Shown one piece after another: positions 7,583 through 16,024 of a stretch of DNA of 45,220 bases (position 1 is its first letter; the number at the start of each line of letters is the position of its first letter). This DNA is from Alkalibacterium sp. (GTDB taxonomy: Bacteria; Bacillota; Bacilli; Lactobacillales; Carnobacteriaceae_A), in contig JAFIFE010000013.1 in assembly GCA_020832185.1 (NCBI GenBank), forward strand, positions 1-45,220. The letters are read 5' to 3'. The translations under genes and the position numbers were made by a program. The notes beneath the pieces were generated by a model. It was not told the DNA's origin. It ran no database searches and saw nothing but the letters and a program-made list of their open reading frames with translations.

Positions 7583-8440
7583 TTGATTGACAAACGTATG
7601 TTACATTCTCTCAGCGTCCTGACAAGTTTTTTTATTCTTGCAGGGTGTTCGGATAATAACAATGAAGACCACACAGCTACCACAGGAAATGAATCGGCAG
7701 AAGAACTCCCAGATGAAAACAGTGAACAATCTGAAGAGATAGGAGCAGAAGATGAGTCTCCTTCAGATGATGACACAAGTGAAGACGTGTCAGAAGAAGC
7801 CCCGGATGACGAAGGATTGGTTGACATCGATTTTGAAGACGACCTGATGGAACCATCGAGTATCAAGGCACTTGTCAATAAACAATATGGTCTGCCTGAA
7901 GACTATGCGCCAGATGATTTGGTGACTGTAGATGTACCGACTGTACTTGAAAATCCTGAAGTCAGACAATTAAGAGAAGAGGCAGCAGATGCATTGAAGG
8001 AAATGTTCGATGCAGCTCAAGAAGATGAGTTATATCTCCATGCACGATCAGGTTACAGATCTTATCAGACCCAAGTACAGCTGTATAATAGTTATGTGTC
8101 TAACCACGGAGAGGAAGCGGCTAACAGATACAGCGCTCAACCAGGTCATAGTGAGCATCAGACTGGACTCGGAATGGATGTTACCAGTGAAAGCGCCAAT
8201 CTTCAGCTGACAGAAGCTTTTGGAGACACGCCTGAAGGAAAATGGGTAGAGGATCATGCACATGAGTTTGGATTTATCATTAGATATCCACAAGGGAAAG
8301 AAGAAATTACCGGGTACCAGTATGAACCATGGCATCTCCGCTACCTGGGAGAAGAATTGGCTGCTGAAGTTTATGAGAGTGGTCTGACGTATGAAGAATA
8401 TTTAATTGAAAGAGGGATCACTATTGAGATCAACCAATAA
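7583..8440 (+). CDS. VanY-like D-alanyl-D-alanine carboxypeptidase lipoprotein (M15B)
   Basis: A hydrophobic N-terminus ends in lipobox LAGC (Cys22), so the protein should be a lipoprotein. Residues 23-90 are an acidic Glu/Asp/Ser linker. The peptidase domain has SGYRSYQTQVQLY, then HSEHQTGLGMDV with zinc ligands His192 and Asp199, and EPWHLRYLG with His251. Family members trim the terminal D-Ala of peptidoglycan stem peptides. The start is a TTG with AAAGGAG nine bases upstream; an internal ATG at 7598 would shorten the signal sequence. The next gene overlaps it by 17 bp, so the two are likely coupled. There is no vancomycin-resistance ligase nearby; a housekeeping role is likely. Confidence 0.92.
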   Translation: MIDKRMLHSLSVLTSFFILAGCSDNNNEDHTATTGNESAEELPDENSEQSEEIGAEDESPSDDDTSEDVSEEAPDDEGLVDIDFEDDLMEPSSIKALVNKQYGLPEDYAPDDLVTVDVPTVLENPEVRQLREEAADALKEMFDAAQEDELYLHARSGYRSYQTQVQLYNSYVSNHGEEAANRYSAQPGHSEHQTGLGMDVTSESANLQLTEAFGDTPEGKWVEDHAHEFGFIIRYPQGKEEITGYQYEPWHLRYLGEELAAEVYESGLTYEEYLIERGITIEINQ

Positions 8441-9743
8441 GCAGAACAAGTCCAAGTCAATTAAACTGATCGCTTTAATTATCCTGTTTTCTGTTATTTT
8501 GATGGGAGCGACTGCCATCGCGATTAACATGGCTCAGGGAAATAATGAAGAGGCGGATACAACTGGTCAGGAACAGGCGAATGGAGACACACAGACAGAC
8601 AACGAAGGACAGACTGACACTAACGAGGGCGCAGACAGCGGGGATGAAACTGAAGAGGAAGAGGAAGAAGAAAGTGTAGAAGAAACAGTCACTGACATCA
8701 GAATTTCTGCAGTCGGAGACGTTATGGGCCATATGACTCAAATCAACAGTGCCTACGACGCCGAAACAGACACTTATGATTTTACATCTGTATTTGAAGA
8801 TATGGCTCCCTATATTTCTGAAACAGATTTGGCTATTGCCAATCTTGAAACGACCTTATCAGGAGAGCGTTTGCCCTATTCAGGTTACCCTATGTTTAAT
8901 ACACCTGACAGCATCGTTGATGCATTAGCACATGCCGGATTTGACACGCTCATCACTACAAATAACCACAGTCTAGATACTGGATTTGCAGGAGTGACAA
9001 GAACGGTCGAAGTCATTGAGGAAAAAGGACTGGATCCTGTTGGCACGTATACTAGCGAGCCGGACTCACGGGTTCTAATAAAAGATATACAAGGAGTCAA
9101 AGTCGCTATTTTAGCTTATACGGAACACTTGAATGGCGTTGATGCTGGATTCTCACCCGAACAGGTGAATGCTCAGATCAATGTGATAAGTGAAGACCGC
9201 ATTCTTCAGGATATCGAAGAGGCAAAAGCATCTGAAGCAGACTTGATTATTTCATACATGCATTGGGGAGCTGAGTACCAGAGAGAACCGAACGAGTTTC
9301 AGACCACTTATGCAGAAATGCTGACACGTGAAGGGGTAGATATTATTTTTGGCAGTCACCCTCATGTGATACAAGAAGCCGAATTTATGGAAGTTGATGG
9401 AAATGAATCCGTCGTTGTGTATTCTTTAGGAAACTTTATATCTAACCAGCGAATAGAAACGCTTGGTGAGGGACGTGCACCAACAGAAGATGGTGTCATC
9501 TTCCATGTTGATGTCCAAAAAAACGACCAAACAGGAGAAACAACAATTCAAGGAGTAGATTATACTCCTACTTGGGTCTACCGTCATATGTACGAAGGAG
9601 ATAGTGAGTATACTTACCGTATACTGCCCGTTGAATCAGCACTCGACAGTGGTGAATTCGGCGAGAACTATCAGAACCGTTTGAGACGCTCTTTAGAAGA
9701 GACAACCACACGACTTGATATAGATGGATCTGTGGAAGAGTAG
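8424..9743 (+). CDS. CapA-family (PGA_cap) metallophosphatase-like surface protein
   Basis: The 439-aa product has an N-terminal membrane anchor (about residues 12-36), an acidic low-complexity linker (about 38-85) and then the CapA-type metallophosphoesterase fold: SAVGDVMGHM, ANLETTLSG, NNHSLDTG, MHWGAEYQREPN and GSHPHVIQ. CapA relatives take part in poly-gamma-glutamate or polysaccharide capsule assembly, but no capB/C genes are present, so the substrate is open. The TTG at 8424 with AGAGGGA six bases upstream is the preferred start; a TTG at 8406 has no such site. It overlaps the VanY-like gene by 17 bp, suggesting joint cell-wall function. Confidence 0.9.
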   Translation: MRSTNKQNKSKSIKLIALIILFSVILMGATAIAINMAQGNNEEADTTGQEQANGDTQTDNEGQTDTNEGADSGDETEEEEEEESVEETVTDIRISAVGDVMGHMTQINSAYDAETDTYDFTSVFEDMAPYISETDLAIANLETTLSGERLPYSGYPMFNTPDSIVDALAHAGFDTLITTNNHSLDTGFAGVTRTVEVIEEKGLDPVGTYTSEPDSRVLIKDIQGVKVAILAYTEHLNGVDAGFSPEQVNAQINVISEDRILQDIEEAKASEADLIISYMHWGAEYQREPNEFQTTYAEMLTREGVDIIFGSHPHVIQEAEFMEVDGNESVVVYSLGNFISNQRIETLGEGRAPTEDGVIFHVDVQKNDQTGETTIQGVDYTPTWVYRHMYEGDSEYTYRILPVESALDSGEFGENYQNRLRRSLEETTTRLDIDGSVEE

Positions 9744-9772
9744 AACGGTCATACTAATGTCGTCTTATCGAG

Positions 9773-9829
9773 AAGGCTGGTCTAAAATTGGGGGGGTCAT
9801 ACTGTCCTGATGGTAGCTCAGCCTTTTTT
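9773..9829 (+). terminator. Terminator after the VanY/CapA pair
   Basis: Arms AAGGCTG (9773-9779) and CAGCCTT followed by a T run (9819-9829) enclose a long loop of about 40 nt. The remaining bases to 10042 hold no recognisable gene. Confidence 0.6.
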
Positions 9830-10042
9830 GATGGATCTGCCCGTTCAACTTATTTAAAGCTGTGTTTGTCAAAAGGATTCAACCAGCCTAGTCTTTTTTG
9901 AGAAAATCACACACATTGAAGTATGTCATCCGAATAGAGCTGAGTTAAAAACGTGTACACCATTATCAGGCTGAGATATGCGATTGATTCAGTGAAGCAT
10001 GACTGAGAGAAAACAGGAAAACATAAAGTGAGGACCCATTAT

Positions 10043-10336
10043 ATGACTACTTTAACAATACAACAGCTGCTTATTCTAAGTGTAATCGTGCTGCTTAATT
10101 TACGCAGTCTTTATCTCTTCTATAGTGATAAACAGCGCGCAATAAAAAAGAACTATCGGATCTCAGAACGGACATTACTGTTATCTGCAGCCCTATTAGG
10201 GGGCCTGGGTGCCTGGGCGGGCATGACTCTGTTTAGACATAAAACTAAACGCACAGTGTTTAAAATATGTGTACCTATTTCAGGTATGCTGACTAGTATA
10301 GCACTGATTGCGGTCATTATTTTTAACCATCTGTAA
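10043..10336 (+). CDS. DUF1294 family membrane protein
   Basis: The 97-aa protein has the DUF1294 signature: DKQRA about residue 28, RISERTLLL, GGLGAWAGM and LFRHKTKR, with three hydrophobic segments. The family is of unknown function and is sometimes fused to a cold-shock domain, which is absent here. The ATG at 10043 follows TGAGGA by eight bases; a GTG at 10028 would add five residues without a good ribosome binding site. It lies 24 bp upstream of the kinase-like gene and may share its transcript. Confidence 0.9.
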   Translation: MTTLTIQQLLILSVIVLLNLRSLYLFYSDKQRAIKKNYRISERTLLLSAALLGGLGAWAGMTLFRHKTKRTVFKICVPISGMLTSIALIAVIIFNHL

Positions 10337-10360
10337 ACGACTTAAAGAAGGAGACAACTT

Positions 10361-11263
10361 ATGTCATTTAAAAAAGAAGTGCTGACCAGAGCTTCGAAGG
10401 AAGGCATCGAACTAATAGAAGAATCGATGGTGACAGAAGAAAGTGGGTTGGATTTTCAGGTCGCATTTGCTGAAGATAAATCAGGCAATCAGTGGGTTCT
10501 GCGAGTACCTAGAAGAAAAGACGTATTCAGTAAGATAATACAGGAGAAAAAAGCGTTAGATCTTCTCAATCAACACCCTTTGCCATTTGATGTTCCTGCT
10601 TGGAGTGTGTACTCTAACGAACTGATTGGTTACATTATGGTAAAGGGTTCCCCAGTCAGCCAGACGGATATGGCTACAGGAGAGACCAGCTGGTTATTTG
10701 ATAGGCAGGATATACCGAAAACGTATACACATAGCTTGGCAAAGTCCCTGGTGGCGCTTCACAGTCTCTCGTCCACACCTGATGTGGCTGGGGAATTTAA
10801 ACGTGTGGCTGCGAAAGACTTGCGATTAATGATGAAAAAAAGAATGGACACTTTAAAAAGTCAGTTCACGATCAGTCAGGCACTATGGAAGAGGTGGCAG
10901 AAATGGCTGGAAAGTGATTACTTATGGCCCGAACAGACGGCATTTATCCATGGGGACTTGTTTCCAGGGCATATTTTGATTGACACCGACTACAGGGTGA
11001 CTGGGATGATCGACTGGACTGAGGCTCGAATAGATGATAGTGCACACGATTTTACTGCACACTACCTGTTATTCGGTGAAGAGGCGTTGGTTGAGCTTAT
11101 AAGGGCCTACGAGCAAGAAGGCGGATACTGCTGGCCGTACATGAAGGAACATATTATCGAATTATTATCTACTCAGGCCATGACTATAGCAGAATTTGGA
11201 CTTGAGTCTGGACTGAAAGACTATATAGATATGGCTCAAGACATGCTGATGAGGGAAGAATAA
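10361..11263 (+). CDS. Macrolide 2'-phosphotransferase-like (Mph/APH fold) kinase
   Basis: The 300-aa protein has the APH fold as seen in Mph enzymes: VLRVPRR (Arg48 region) in the nucleotide lobe, HGDLFPGHILID with catalytic Asp199 and the His204 found in Mph where other APH enzymes have Asn, then GMIDWTEARIDDSAHDF with metal-binding Asp218. Mph enzymes phosphorylate the 2'-OH of the macrolide desosamine using GTP. The gene sits in a plain chromosomal context with neighbouring composition and no mobile element, so it is probably intrinsic; whether it confers resistance cannot be read from sequence. Ribosome binding site AAGGAG precedes the ATG. Confidence 0.85.
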   Translation: MSFKKEVLTRASKEGIELIEESMVTEESGLDFQVAFAEDKSGNQWVLRVPRRKDVFSKIIQEKKALDLLNQHPLPFDVPAWSVYSNELIGYIMVKGSPVSQTDMATGETSWLFDRQDIPKTYTHSLAKSLVALHSLSSTPDVAGEFKRVAAKDLRLMMKKRMDTLKSQFTISQALWKRWQKWLESDYLWPEQTAFIHGDLFPGHILIDTDYRVTGMIDWTEARIDDSAHDFTAHYLLFGEEALVELIRAYEQEGGYCWPYMKEHIIELLSTQAMTIAEFGLESGLKDYIDMAQDMLMREE

Positions 11264-11311
11264 AATACCAGCTGAAAGACTCAAGATGATGAGCCTTCCA
11301 GCTGGTATTTT
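11262..11311. terminator. Bidirectional terminator between convergent genes
   Basis: Perfect 13-bp arms AAAATACCAGCTG and CAGCTGGTATTTT enclose a further internal stem. A/T tracts at both bases let it serve the Mph-like gene and the leftward EAL gene. Confidence 0.88.
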
Positions 11312-11366
11312 GTCGTTTAGCATAAAGGGGCTATACGTTCAAAGTGATGGGAGTATAAAAGAGTGG

Positions 11367-12371
11367 TTAATAGCGAGTTAAGTCAACGGCATTTTCTGGT
11401 AGAGGATCAGGGAGTGGTTTTCCAAATAAATACCCTTGAAATAAGTGATAGCCGTTTGTTTTTAGCCACTCGAAATCTTCAATTTCTTCAATGCCTTCGG
11501 CTAAGGTTATGGCACCATATTCTCTCGCTTTCTCTAAAAACGATAAAGCGACTGCCTGCTTTTTCTCTGAGGCGTGCACGCCTTGAACATAATGCATGTC
11601 CAGTTTAACGTAAGGTGGTTTTAAATCAGATAACAGATCCAATGTATTATATCCAGAGCCAACGTCATCCAGGGCATAACTAAAGCCATTATTTTGGTAA
11701 TATGTTAATATCGATTTTAAATGTGCGGTATCCCGTATTTTTTCCGTTTCCACTACCTCAAATACAAAGCGGTCGCTTTCAATATTCATCTGTTTGGCAA
11801 CTGCAGTCGTTGTTTTAAGACAATAGGCCGGATCATAAATTGCGGTAGGGATAAAATTGATAAAGGCCTTCTGATCCTCACTTAATCGTGTCACTTGTCT
11901 GACACCTTGTATACGGCATAAACGGTCTAATGCAAATGTGCGGCCTCTAATTTTGGCAGCAGGAAACATAACGTCAGGGTAAATCACGTCTCCATTTTGA
12001 TCTTTAAAGCGAGCAAGCATTTCATAGCCATATATTTTACCGGTCGAGGTGATAATAGGCTGAAAATGCATGGCAATAAATTTCTCTCTAAGTATATTAT
12101 CCACCCAAGAGGATTCTATGTATGTTCTGATATCTAAAATAGGTAACCATTCGTCATTATGGATTTTAAATGAGACTTCTTCAGTCAAAGCCATAGCTTC
12201 CAGAAAATCGGTTAAATCTGCTGCAGCCTGCTCGGTTGTGAGTATGTAGTCATCCTTGATGGCGTACGGGTAATCTCTCTGATCAAAATGACTGAGAACC
12301 ATTGAAGTTAGCTTGCTGGGAATATCTAATATAATTCGCTGTTTGCTTATAGTACAGGAAGGACATGCCAT
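11367..12371 (-). CDS. EAL-domain cyclic-di-GMP phosphodiesterase
   Basis: The EAL domain spans about residues 95-325. The signature reads YGYEMLARF (EML for EAL, Glu117), NF.P (Asn172), FEVVE (Glu205/208), YALDDVGSGY (Asp235-Asp236), VKLDM (Lys256), LAEGIEE (Glu292) and FQGYLFGKP (Gln312). The residues needed for metal binding and catalysis are all present, so hydrolysis of c-di-GMP is expected. The N-terminal 90 residues carry MACPSC, a CxxC pair, but no recognised sensor domain, and there is no membrane segment. No GGDEF cyclase is present in the window. The ATG follows GGAGG (ACTGGAGGTTTTACG upstream). Confidence 0.9.
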   Translation of the reverse strand: MACPSCTISKQRIILDIPSKLTSMVLSHFDQRDYPYAIKDDYILTTEQAAADLTDFLEAMALTEEVSFKIHNDEWLPILDIRTYIESSWVDNILREKFIAMHFQPIITSTGKIYGYEMLARFKDQNGDVIYPDVMFPAAKIRGRTFALDRLCRIQGVRQVTRLSEDQKAFINFIPTAIYDPAYCLKTTTAVAKQMNIESDRFVFEVVETEKIRDTAHLKSILTYYQNNGFSYALDDVGSGYNTLDLLSDLKPPYVKLDMHYVQGVHASEKKQAVALSFLEKAREYGAITLAEGIEEIEDFEWLKTNGYHLFQGYLFGKPLPDPLPENAVDLTRY

Positions 12372-12445
12372 CGTAAAACCTCCAGTGTCGTTTGTTTCTA
12401 TTTTAACACAAAAGTTATAATAGTCTTAATTCTTCCAAAGAAAAT

Positions 12446-12477
12446 AAGGCCGCCTGAAATAAAATTCAGCCGGCCTT
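12446..12477. terminator. Terminator between the 48-aa membrane protein gene and the EAL gene
   Basis: Arms AAGGCCGCCTGAA and TTCAGCCGGCCTT pair over 13 bp with one mismatch. It ends the small leftward gene and insulates the EAL gene; a strong T run also lies on the plus side. Confidence 0.8.
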
Positions 12478-12507
12478 GTTTTTTATTAGATTGAAGTAAG
12501 TATTAAG

Positions 12508-12654
12508 TTACCTTCCTCTTCTACCAGTAATCATATTAAAGATGAATACGATTAATGCAATTACAAGTAAAATATGCACTAGTCCACCTGCAACTTCAAA
12601 CACAAGTCCTAAAATCCAAAATAAAATTAAAAGTCCTATTATTGTCCACAACAT
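12508..12654 (-). CDS. Lmo0937-family small membrane protein
   Basis: A 48-aa frame translates to MLWTIIGLLILFWILG, then LVFEVAGGLVHILLVI and a C-terminal MITGRRGR. This is the two-helix pattern of the Lmo0937/DUF5670 family of tiny membrane proteins, with Gly-rich turn and Arg-rich tail. The ATG is preceded by AAAGGAGTGA, an excellent ribosome binding site, and the gene is followed by its own terminator. Family members are often stress-induced, though function is unknown. It is too short for usual length cut-offs. Confidence 0.88.
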   Translation of the reverse strand: MLWTIIGLLILFWILGLVFEVAGGLVHILLVIALIVFIFNMITGRRGR

Positions 12655-12819
12655 TATTGCTCACTCCTTTTATTTGATAAGTTGAGTATAACAGAAGGAT
12701 TTACCTTTTGTATAATGATATGCTCCAGCATTTAATTATTCACTTAAATTCAGAATGTTAGAGAAAAAAATTAATGAGTGATAAACTATAACTATCTAAA
12801 GTAACGTTGGGGGATTGTT

Positions 12820-14079
12820 ATGACTATAGGCTATGCGTGTTTAACGCGAGGTGTGATGGATCTAAACTACAAAACCTGTCGCAGACAAAACGCGACCAGG
12901 GAAAATTTGACCGAACTGATCGAGCATAATCTTGCAGTACTTGAAGCCATGATTGATTATAATCATCAAATGAACATCCGGCTGTTTAGAATGAGCTCAG
13001 ATATCATTCCGTTTGGGTCAGATTTTAACGTGAACGATTTGAACTGGTCTGCCCTTTTCAAAGAAAGATTTGATCAGATCGGGAAAAAAATTCAGCAATA
13101 TGATATGAGAGTATCCATGCATCCTGGTCAATATACGGTCCTTAATTCACCTAATCCAGATGTTGTCTCAAGAGCAATTGATGATTTAACCTACCACACA
13201 CAATTTATTGATAATTTTAATGTGGGGTCTCAGCACAAAATCATTCTTCATATTGGGGGAGTCTATGGGGACAAAGAAGCGGCAGTCATTAGATTCATTG
13301 ATGTCTACAAAATGCTAGATGATGCGGTCAAAGCAAGGCTTATCATAGAAAACGATGATCGGCTGTATACAATTGAAGACGTGCTGTATATAAGTGAGAA
13401 CACAGGAGCGCCTGTTGTATACGACAATCTACACCATTATATAAATGGAAAGGAACTGGATGGGTCAGATGCCTACTGGATAAGTAAAGCAAAAGGAACC
13501 TGGAAAGACAGTGATGGCAATCCCAAAGTTCATTATTCTCAGCAGCAGTTGGGTGCCAGGGAAGGGGCTCATTCCCAGACCGTTCGACTACAGGAATTTT
13601 TGGGGTATTATGAATCCATTGCTCCACTAGGTATAGACATTATGCTGGAAGTGAAAGATAAAAACTTATCCGCAGTAAAGTGTATCCTTGCAACCTCAAA
13701 AGAAGCAACCATTAAAGATCTGGAAAAAGAGTGGAGTAGATACAAATATGCTGTACTGGAAAGATCCCCCTCACATTATCAGAAAATAAGAGAGCTGCTG
13801 AAAGATAAAGCATCTTATCCAGTAGTCCCCTTTTACAGAATGATTGAAGAGGCAATGGATACGCCTTTATCCTCTAAAGTAGTGATCAATAGTTTAGACC
13901 ATGTATGGGGGTATGTAAAAGGTCAAGACGTTCAAAAAGATAAAAAAGCATTCGAAAAGTACAAAAAGGAGGTAGACGTGTCTGTTGAGTCACTACCCAA
14001 AGCAAAGCGTTTTCTGAAAAGAATGGCATTAAAACAGCAGCAGGTATATTTATTGGAATCATATTACTTTGATTTATAA
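12820..14079 (+). CDS. uvsE: UV damage endonuclease UvsE with DUF1722-like C-terminal extension
   Basis: Residues 1-300 form the UvdE TIM barrel: GYACLTR, FRMSSDIIPFGS, MHPGQY (His101), LHIGGVYGDK (His144), IENDD (Glu177), YDNLHH and later HSQT and MLEVKDK metal ligands. UvdE nicks DNA 5' of UV photoproducts. Residues from about 305 add RYKYAVLERSPSHY, then NSLDHVWGYVKG and QQQVYLLESYYF, a pattern resembling DUF1722 (the YbgA family, encoded beside photolyase in Escherichia coli). UvsE of Bacillus is about 320 aa, so this is a likely fusion. Ribosome binding site GGGGGA precedes the ATG. The TspO-like gene follows after 19 bp. Confidence 0.93.
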   Translation: MTIGYACLTRGVMDLNYKTCRRQNATRENLTELIEHNLAVLEAMIDYNHQMNIRLFRMSSDIIPFGSDFNVNDLNWSALFKERFDQIGKKIQQYDMRVSMHPGQYTVLNSPNPDVVSRAIDDLTYHTQFIDNFNVGSQHKIILHIGGVYGDKEAAVIRFIDVYKMLDDAVKARLIIENDDRLYTIEDVLYISENTGAPVVYDNLHHYINGKELDGSDAYWISKAKGTWKDSDGNPKVHYSQQQLGAREGAHSQTVRLQEFLGYYESIAPLGIDIMLEVKDKNLSAVKCILATSKEATIKDLEKEWSRYKYAVLERSPSHYQKIRELLKDKASYPVVPFYRMIEEAMDTPLSSKVVINSLDHVWGYVKGQDVQKDKKAFEKYKKEVDVSVESLPKAKRFLKRMALKQQQVYLLESYYFDL

Positions 14080-14098
14080 AGACTAAGGAGTGGATTAA

Positions 14099-14833
14099 AT
14101 GTCAACTAAACAAAGATTTGGAATCATTTATAGTGTTGCGTTTGTTGTGATGATTGCTATGAATTATCTGGTCGGATCTGATGTAGGGACCATCGCGGAT
14201 GAAAATCAGGCAATTATACAACCGGCTGGATATGTCTTTTCAATATGGGGACTCATTTATATTTTACTGGCCATATGGATTATTCGTCTGTTTTTTTTGA
14301 ACCACGAAAGAGATCAAGTGTATGAAACACTGCACTATTGGCCTATCGCTAACTTCATCTTGAATGCTATGTGGATTGTTGCGTTCACACAGAGATGGCT
14401 ATTGGCGTCCGTTATCATTATAATTGGTCTTCTCATTACCCTGATTGTCATATACAAGAAAATTACTAAAACATCATCAGACTGGTTTGATCGTGTCCCA
14501 TTCTCTGTCTATTTCGGATGGGGGACAGTCGCGACTATAGTAAATATTGTTGATCTAGTGAAGGACGAAGGGATAGAAGAAGTAGCAGGATTAAACGAAT
14601 ACCAGTGGACACTTATATTACTTGTCATAGCGACAGTTATTGCGCTTTTTGTCTCATTAGCTCATATGGATTGGATATATCCGCTAGTGTTTGTATGGTC
14701 GTTCGCAGGAATAATAGTTGAAAATGAAAATCAGTTGTTTTTACTGACCATTGTTGCTGGAATGGGAATTGTCTTTCATATTCTTGCCGCTTCAATTGTT
14801 GGATTTAGTAAAATTAAAACCATGACTCGTTAA
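14099..14833 (+). CDS. TspO/MBR-like tryptophan-rich membrane protein
   Basis: The 244-aa protein has about seven hydrophobic segments. PAGYVFSIWGLIY (about residues 42-54) and PIANFILNAMWIVAF match the conserved helix motifs of the TspO family in its longer Firmicute form (classical TspO is about 160 aa, five helices). TspO binds porphyrins and, in Rhodobacter, modulates light- and oxygen-controlled pigment genes; the role of the long form is unknown. The ATG has AAGGAG upstream, 19 bp after uvsE, so the two are probably co-transcribed, and a strong terminator follows. Confidence 0.8.
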   Translation: MSTKQRFGIIYSVAFVVMIAMNYLVGSDVGTIADENQAIIQPAGYVFSIWGLIYILLAIWIIRLFFLNHERDQVYETLHYWPIANFILNAMWIVAFTQRWLLASVIIIIGLLITLIVIYKKITKTSSDWFDRVPFSVYFGWGTVATIVNIVDLVKDEGIEEVAGLNEYQWTLILLVIATVIALFVSLAHMDWIYPLVFVWSFAGIIVENENQLFLLTIVAGMGIVFHILAASIVGFSKIKTMTR

Positions 14834-14836
14834 CTG

Positions 14837-14900
14837 AAAAAGACTGAAAATAATTAGTGAGGGTGTAAACATCTTCACTATTATTTTTAGTCTTTTTTTT
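14837..14900 (+). terminator. Terminator of the uvsE-TspO-like unit
   Basis: A long stem pairs AAAAGACTGAAAATAATTAG with its near-complement and ends in an eight-T run at 14893-14900. It closes the unit before the YeiH-type gene. Confidence 0.9.
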
Positions 14901-14982
14901 ATGATCAATTTGTTATTCCATCATGTAATGAGTCCAATTAATGTTATAATAATTCAGGTAGAAATAGAAAGGATTGTGTAGA

Positions 14983-15990
14983 ATGAAAAAAGGACTAGCT
15001 ATCTTACCTGGAGTATTATTAGCCGCGGGGATCGCCCTAGTGGCTATACTGATCGAATCACAACTGCCCGGACATTACATAGGATCAGCAGTATTGGCCA
15101 TGTTTCTGGGGATAGGGATCAGAACACTATACTATAACAAAGATGTGTTCCAGGAAGGCATCCAGTTTACATCTAAAAAAGTATTGAAATTTGCTATTAT
15201 ATTATTAGGGGCTTCATTGAATTTTTCAATTATTCTGCAAGTGGGAAGCCGAACCCTGTTTGTATTGCTCTTTACGTTAGTGACGGCCTTTGGGGGAGGG
15301 TATCTGCTAGGCAAAGTCTTCAAAGTTAACTGGAAACTAAGCAATATGATTGCAGCTGGGACTGCCATTTGTGGCGGATCTGCAATTGCAGCGATGGCCC
15401 CAGTTATAGAGGCAGAAGATGGGGATGTTTCTTATGCAATTTCAGCAACATTTGTGTTTGATATGCTGATGATAGTCGCCTATCCAGTCATTGGCCGTCT
15501 GTTGATGCTGAGTGATCAATTTTTCGGTTACTGGTCAGGAACATCAATTAACGATACATCAAGTGTAGTAGCAGCCAGTTTTGCCTTTTCTGAGAGTGCC
15601 GGTGAAATTGCAACCATGGTCAAGCTGACACGTACACTCGCAATCATCCCAACTGTTATTATTTTCTCAATTATTTATTTTAACAAAAAACTGAAATCAC
15701 CTGATAAGCGAAAAGAAAAAGTGTCCCTTCAAGGGCTCGTTCCATGGTTTATTGTATTATTTGTGTTGATGGCGGGCTTAAACTCTGCTGGAGTGATTAC
15801 CCCGGTCCTTTCTGATTCATTAAGGTCGGTTAGCCGGTTCTTAATGGTCGTAGCGCTCGCAGCCATTGGATTAAAAACAGATATCAAGTTATTTATCAAA
15901 ACAGGATGGAAACCATTTATGCACGCCATGGTATTATCCAGTCTAGTCGTAGTTGTTTCATTTGCAGTCGTTACTTTAATTATCAGCTGA
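14983..15990 (+). CDS. YeiH/UPF0324 family putative sulfate exporter
   Basis: The 335-aa protein has about ten transmembrane helices and the UPF0324 signatures ILLGASLNF, AAGTAICGGSAIAAMAPV (about residues 123-140), GTSINDTSSVVAA and KLTRTLAIIP. Members are annotated as putative sulfate or sulfonate-linked exporters, with little direct proof. The ATG at 14983 has AAAGGA nine bases upstream; a TTG at 14974 overlaps that site. A TATAAT at 14945-14950 may be the -10, though the -35 is poor. A 34-bp gap to the next gene hints at read-through. Confidence 0.9.
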   Translation: MKKGLAILPGVLLAAGIALVAILIESQLPGHYIGSAVLAMFLGIGIRTLYYNKDVFQEGIQFTSKKVLKFAIILLGASLNFSIILQVGSRTLFVLLFTLVTAFGGGYLLGKVFKVNWKLSNMIAAGTAICGGSAIAAMAPVIEAEDGDVSYAISATFVFDMLMIVAYPVIGRLLMLSDQFFGYWSGTSINDTSSVVAASFAFSESAGEIATMVKLTRTLAIIPTVIIFSIIYFNKKLKSPDKRKEKVSLQGLVPWFIVLFVLMAGLNSAGVITPVLSDSLRSVSRFLMVVALAAIGLKTDIKLFIKTGWKPFMHAMVLSSLVVVVSFAVVTLIIS

Positions 15991-16024
15991 TTAACTATAA
16001 ATATATAATACGAGGAGGAGCAGC

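Noticed and set aside
7546-7878. 110-aa Ser-rich leftward frame
   Set aside because: It is the antisense of the acidic linker of the VanY-like lipoprotein, whose codons read as Ser-rich on the opposite strand.
7583-8440. Vancomycin-resistance (van) cluster
   Set aside because: No D-Ala-D-Lac or D-Ser ligase, VanH, VanX or two-component pair lies nearby; M15B peptidases are common housekeeping proteins.
11363-11608. 81-aa frame antisense to the EAL gene
   Set aside because: It overlaps the conserved C-terminal EAL motifs on the other strand and resembles no family.
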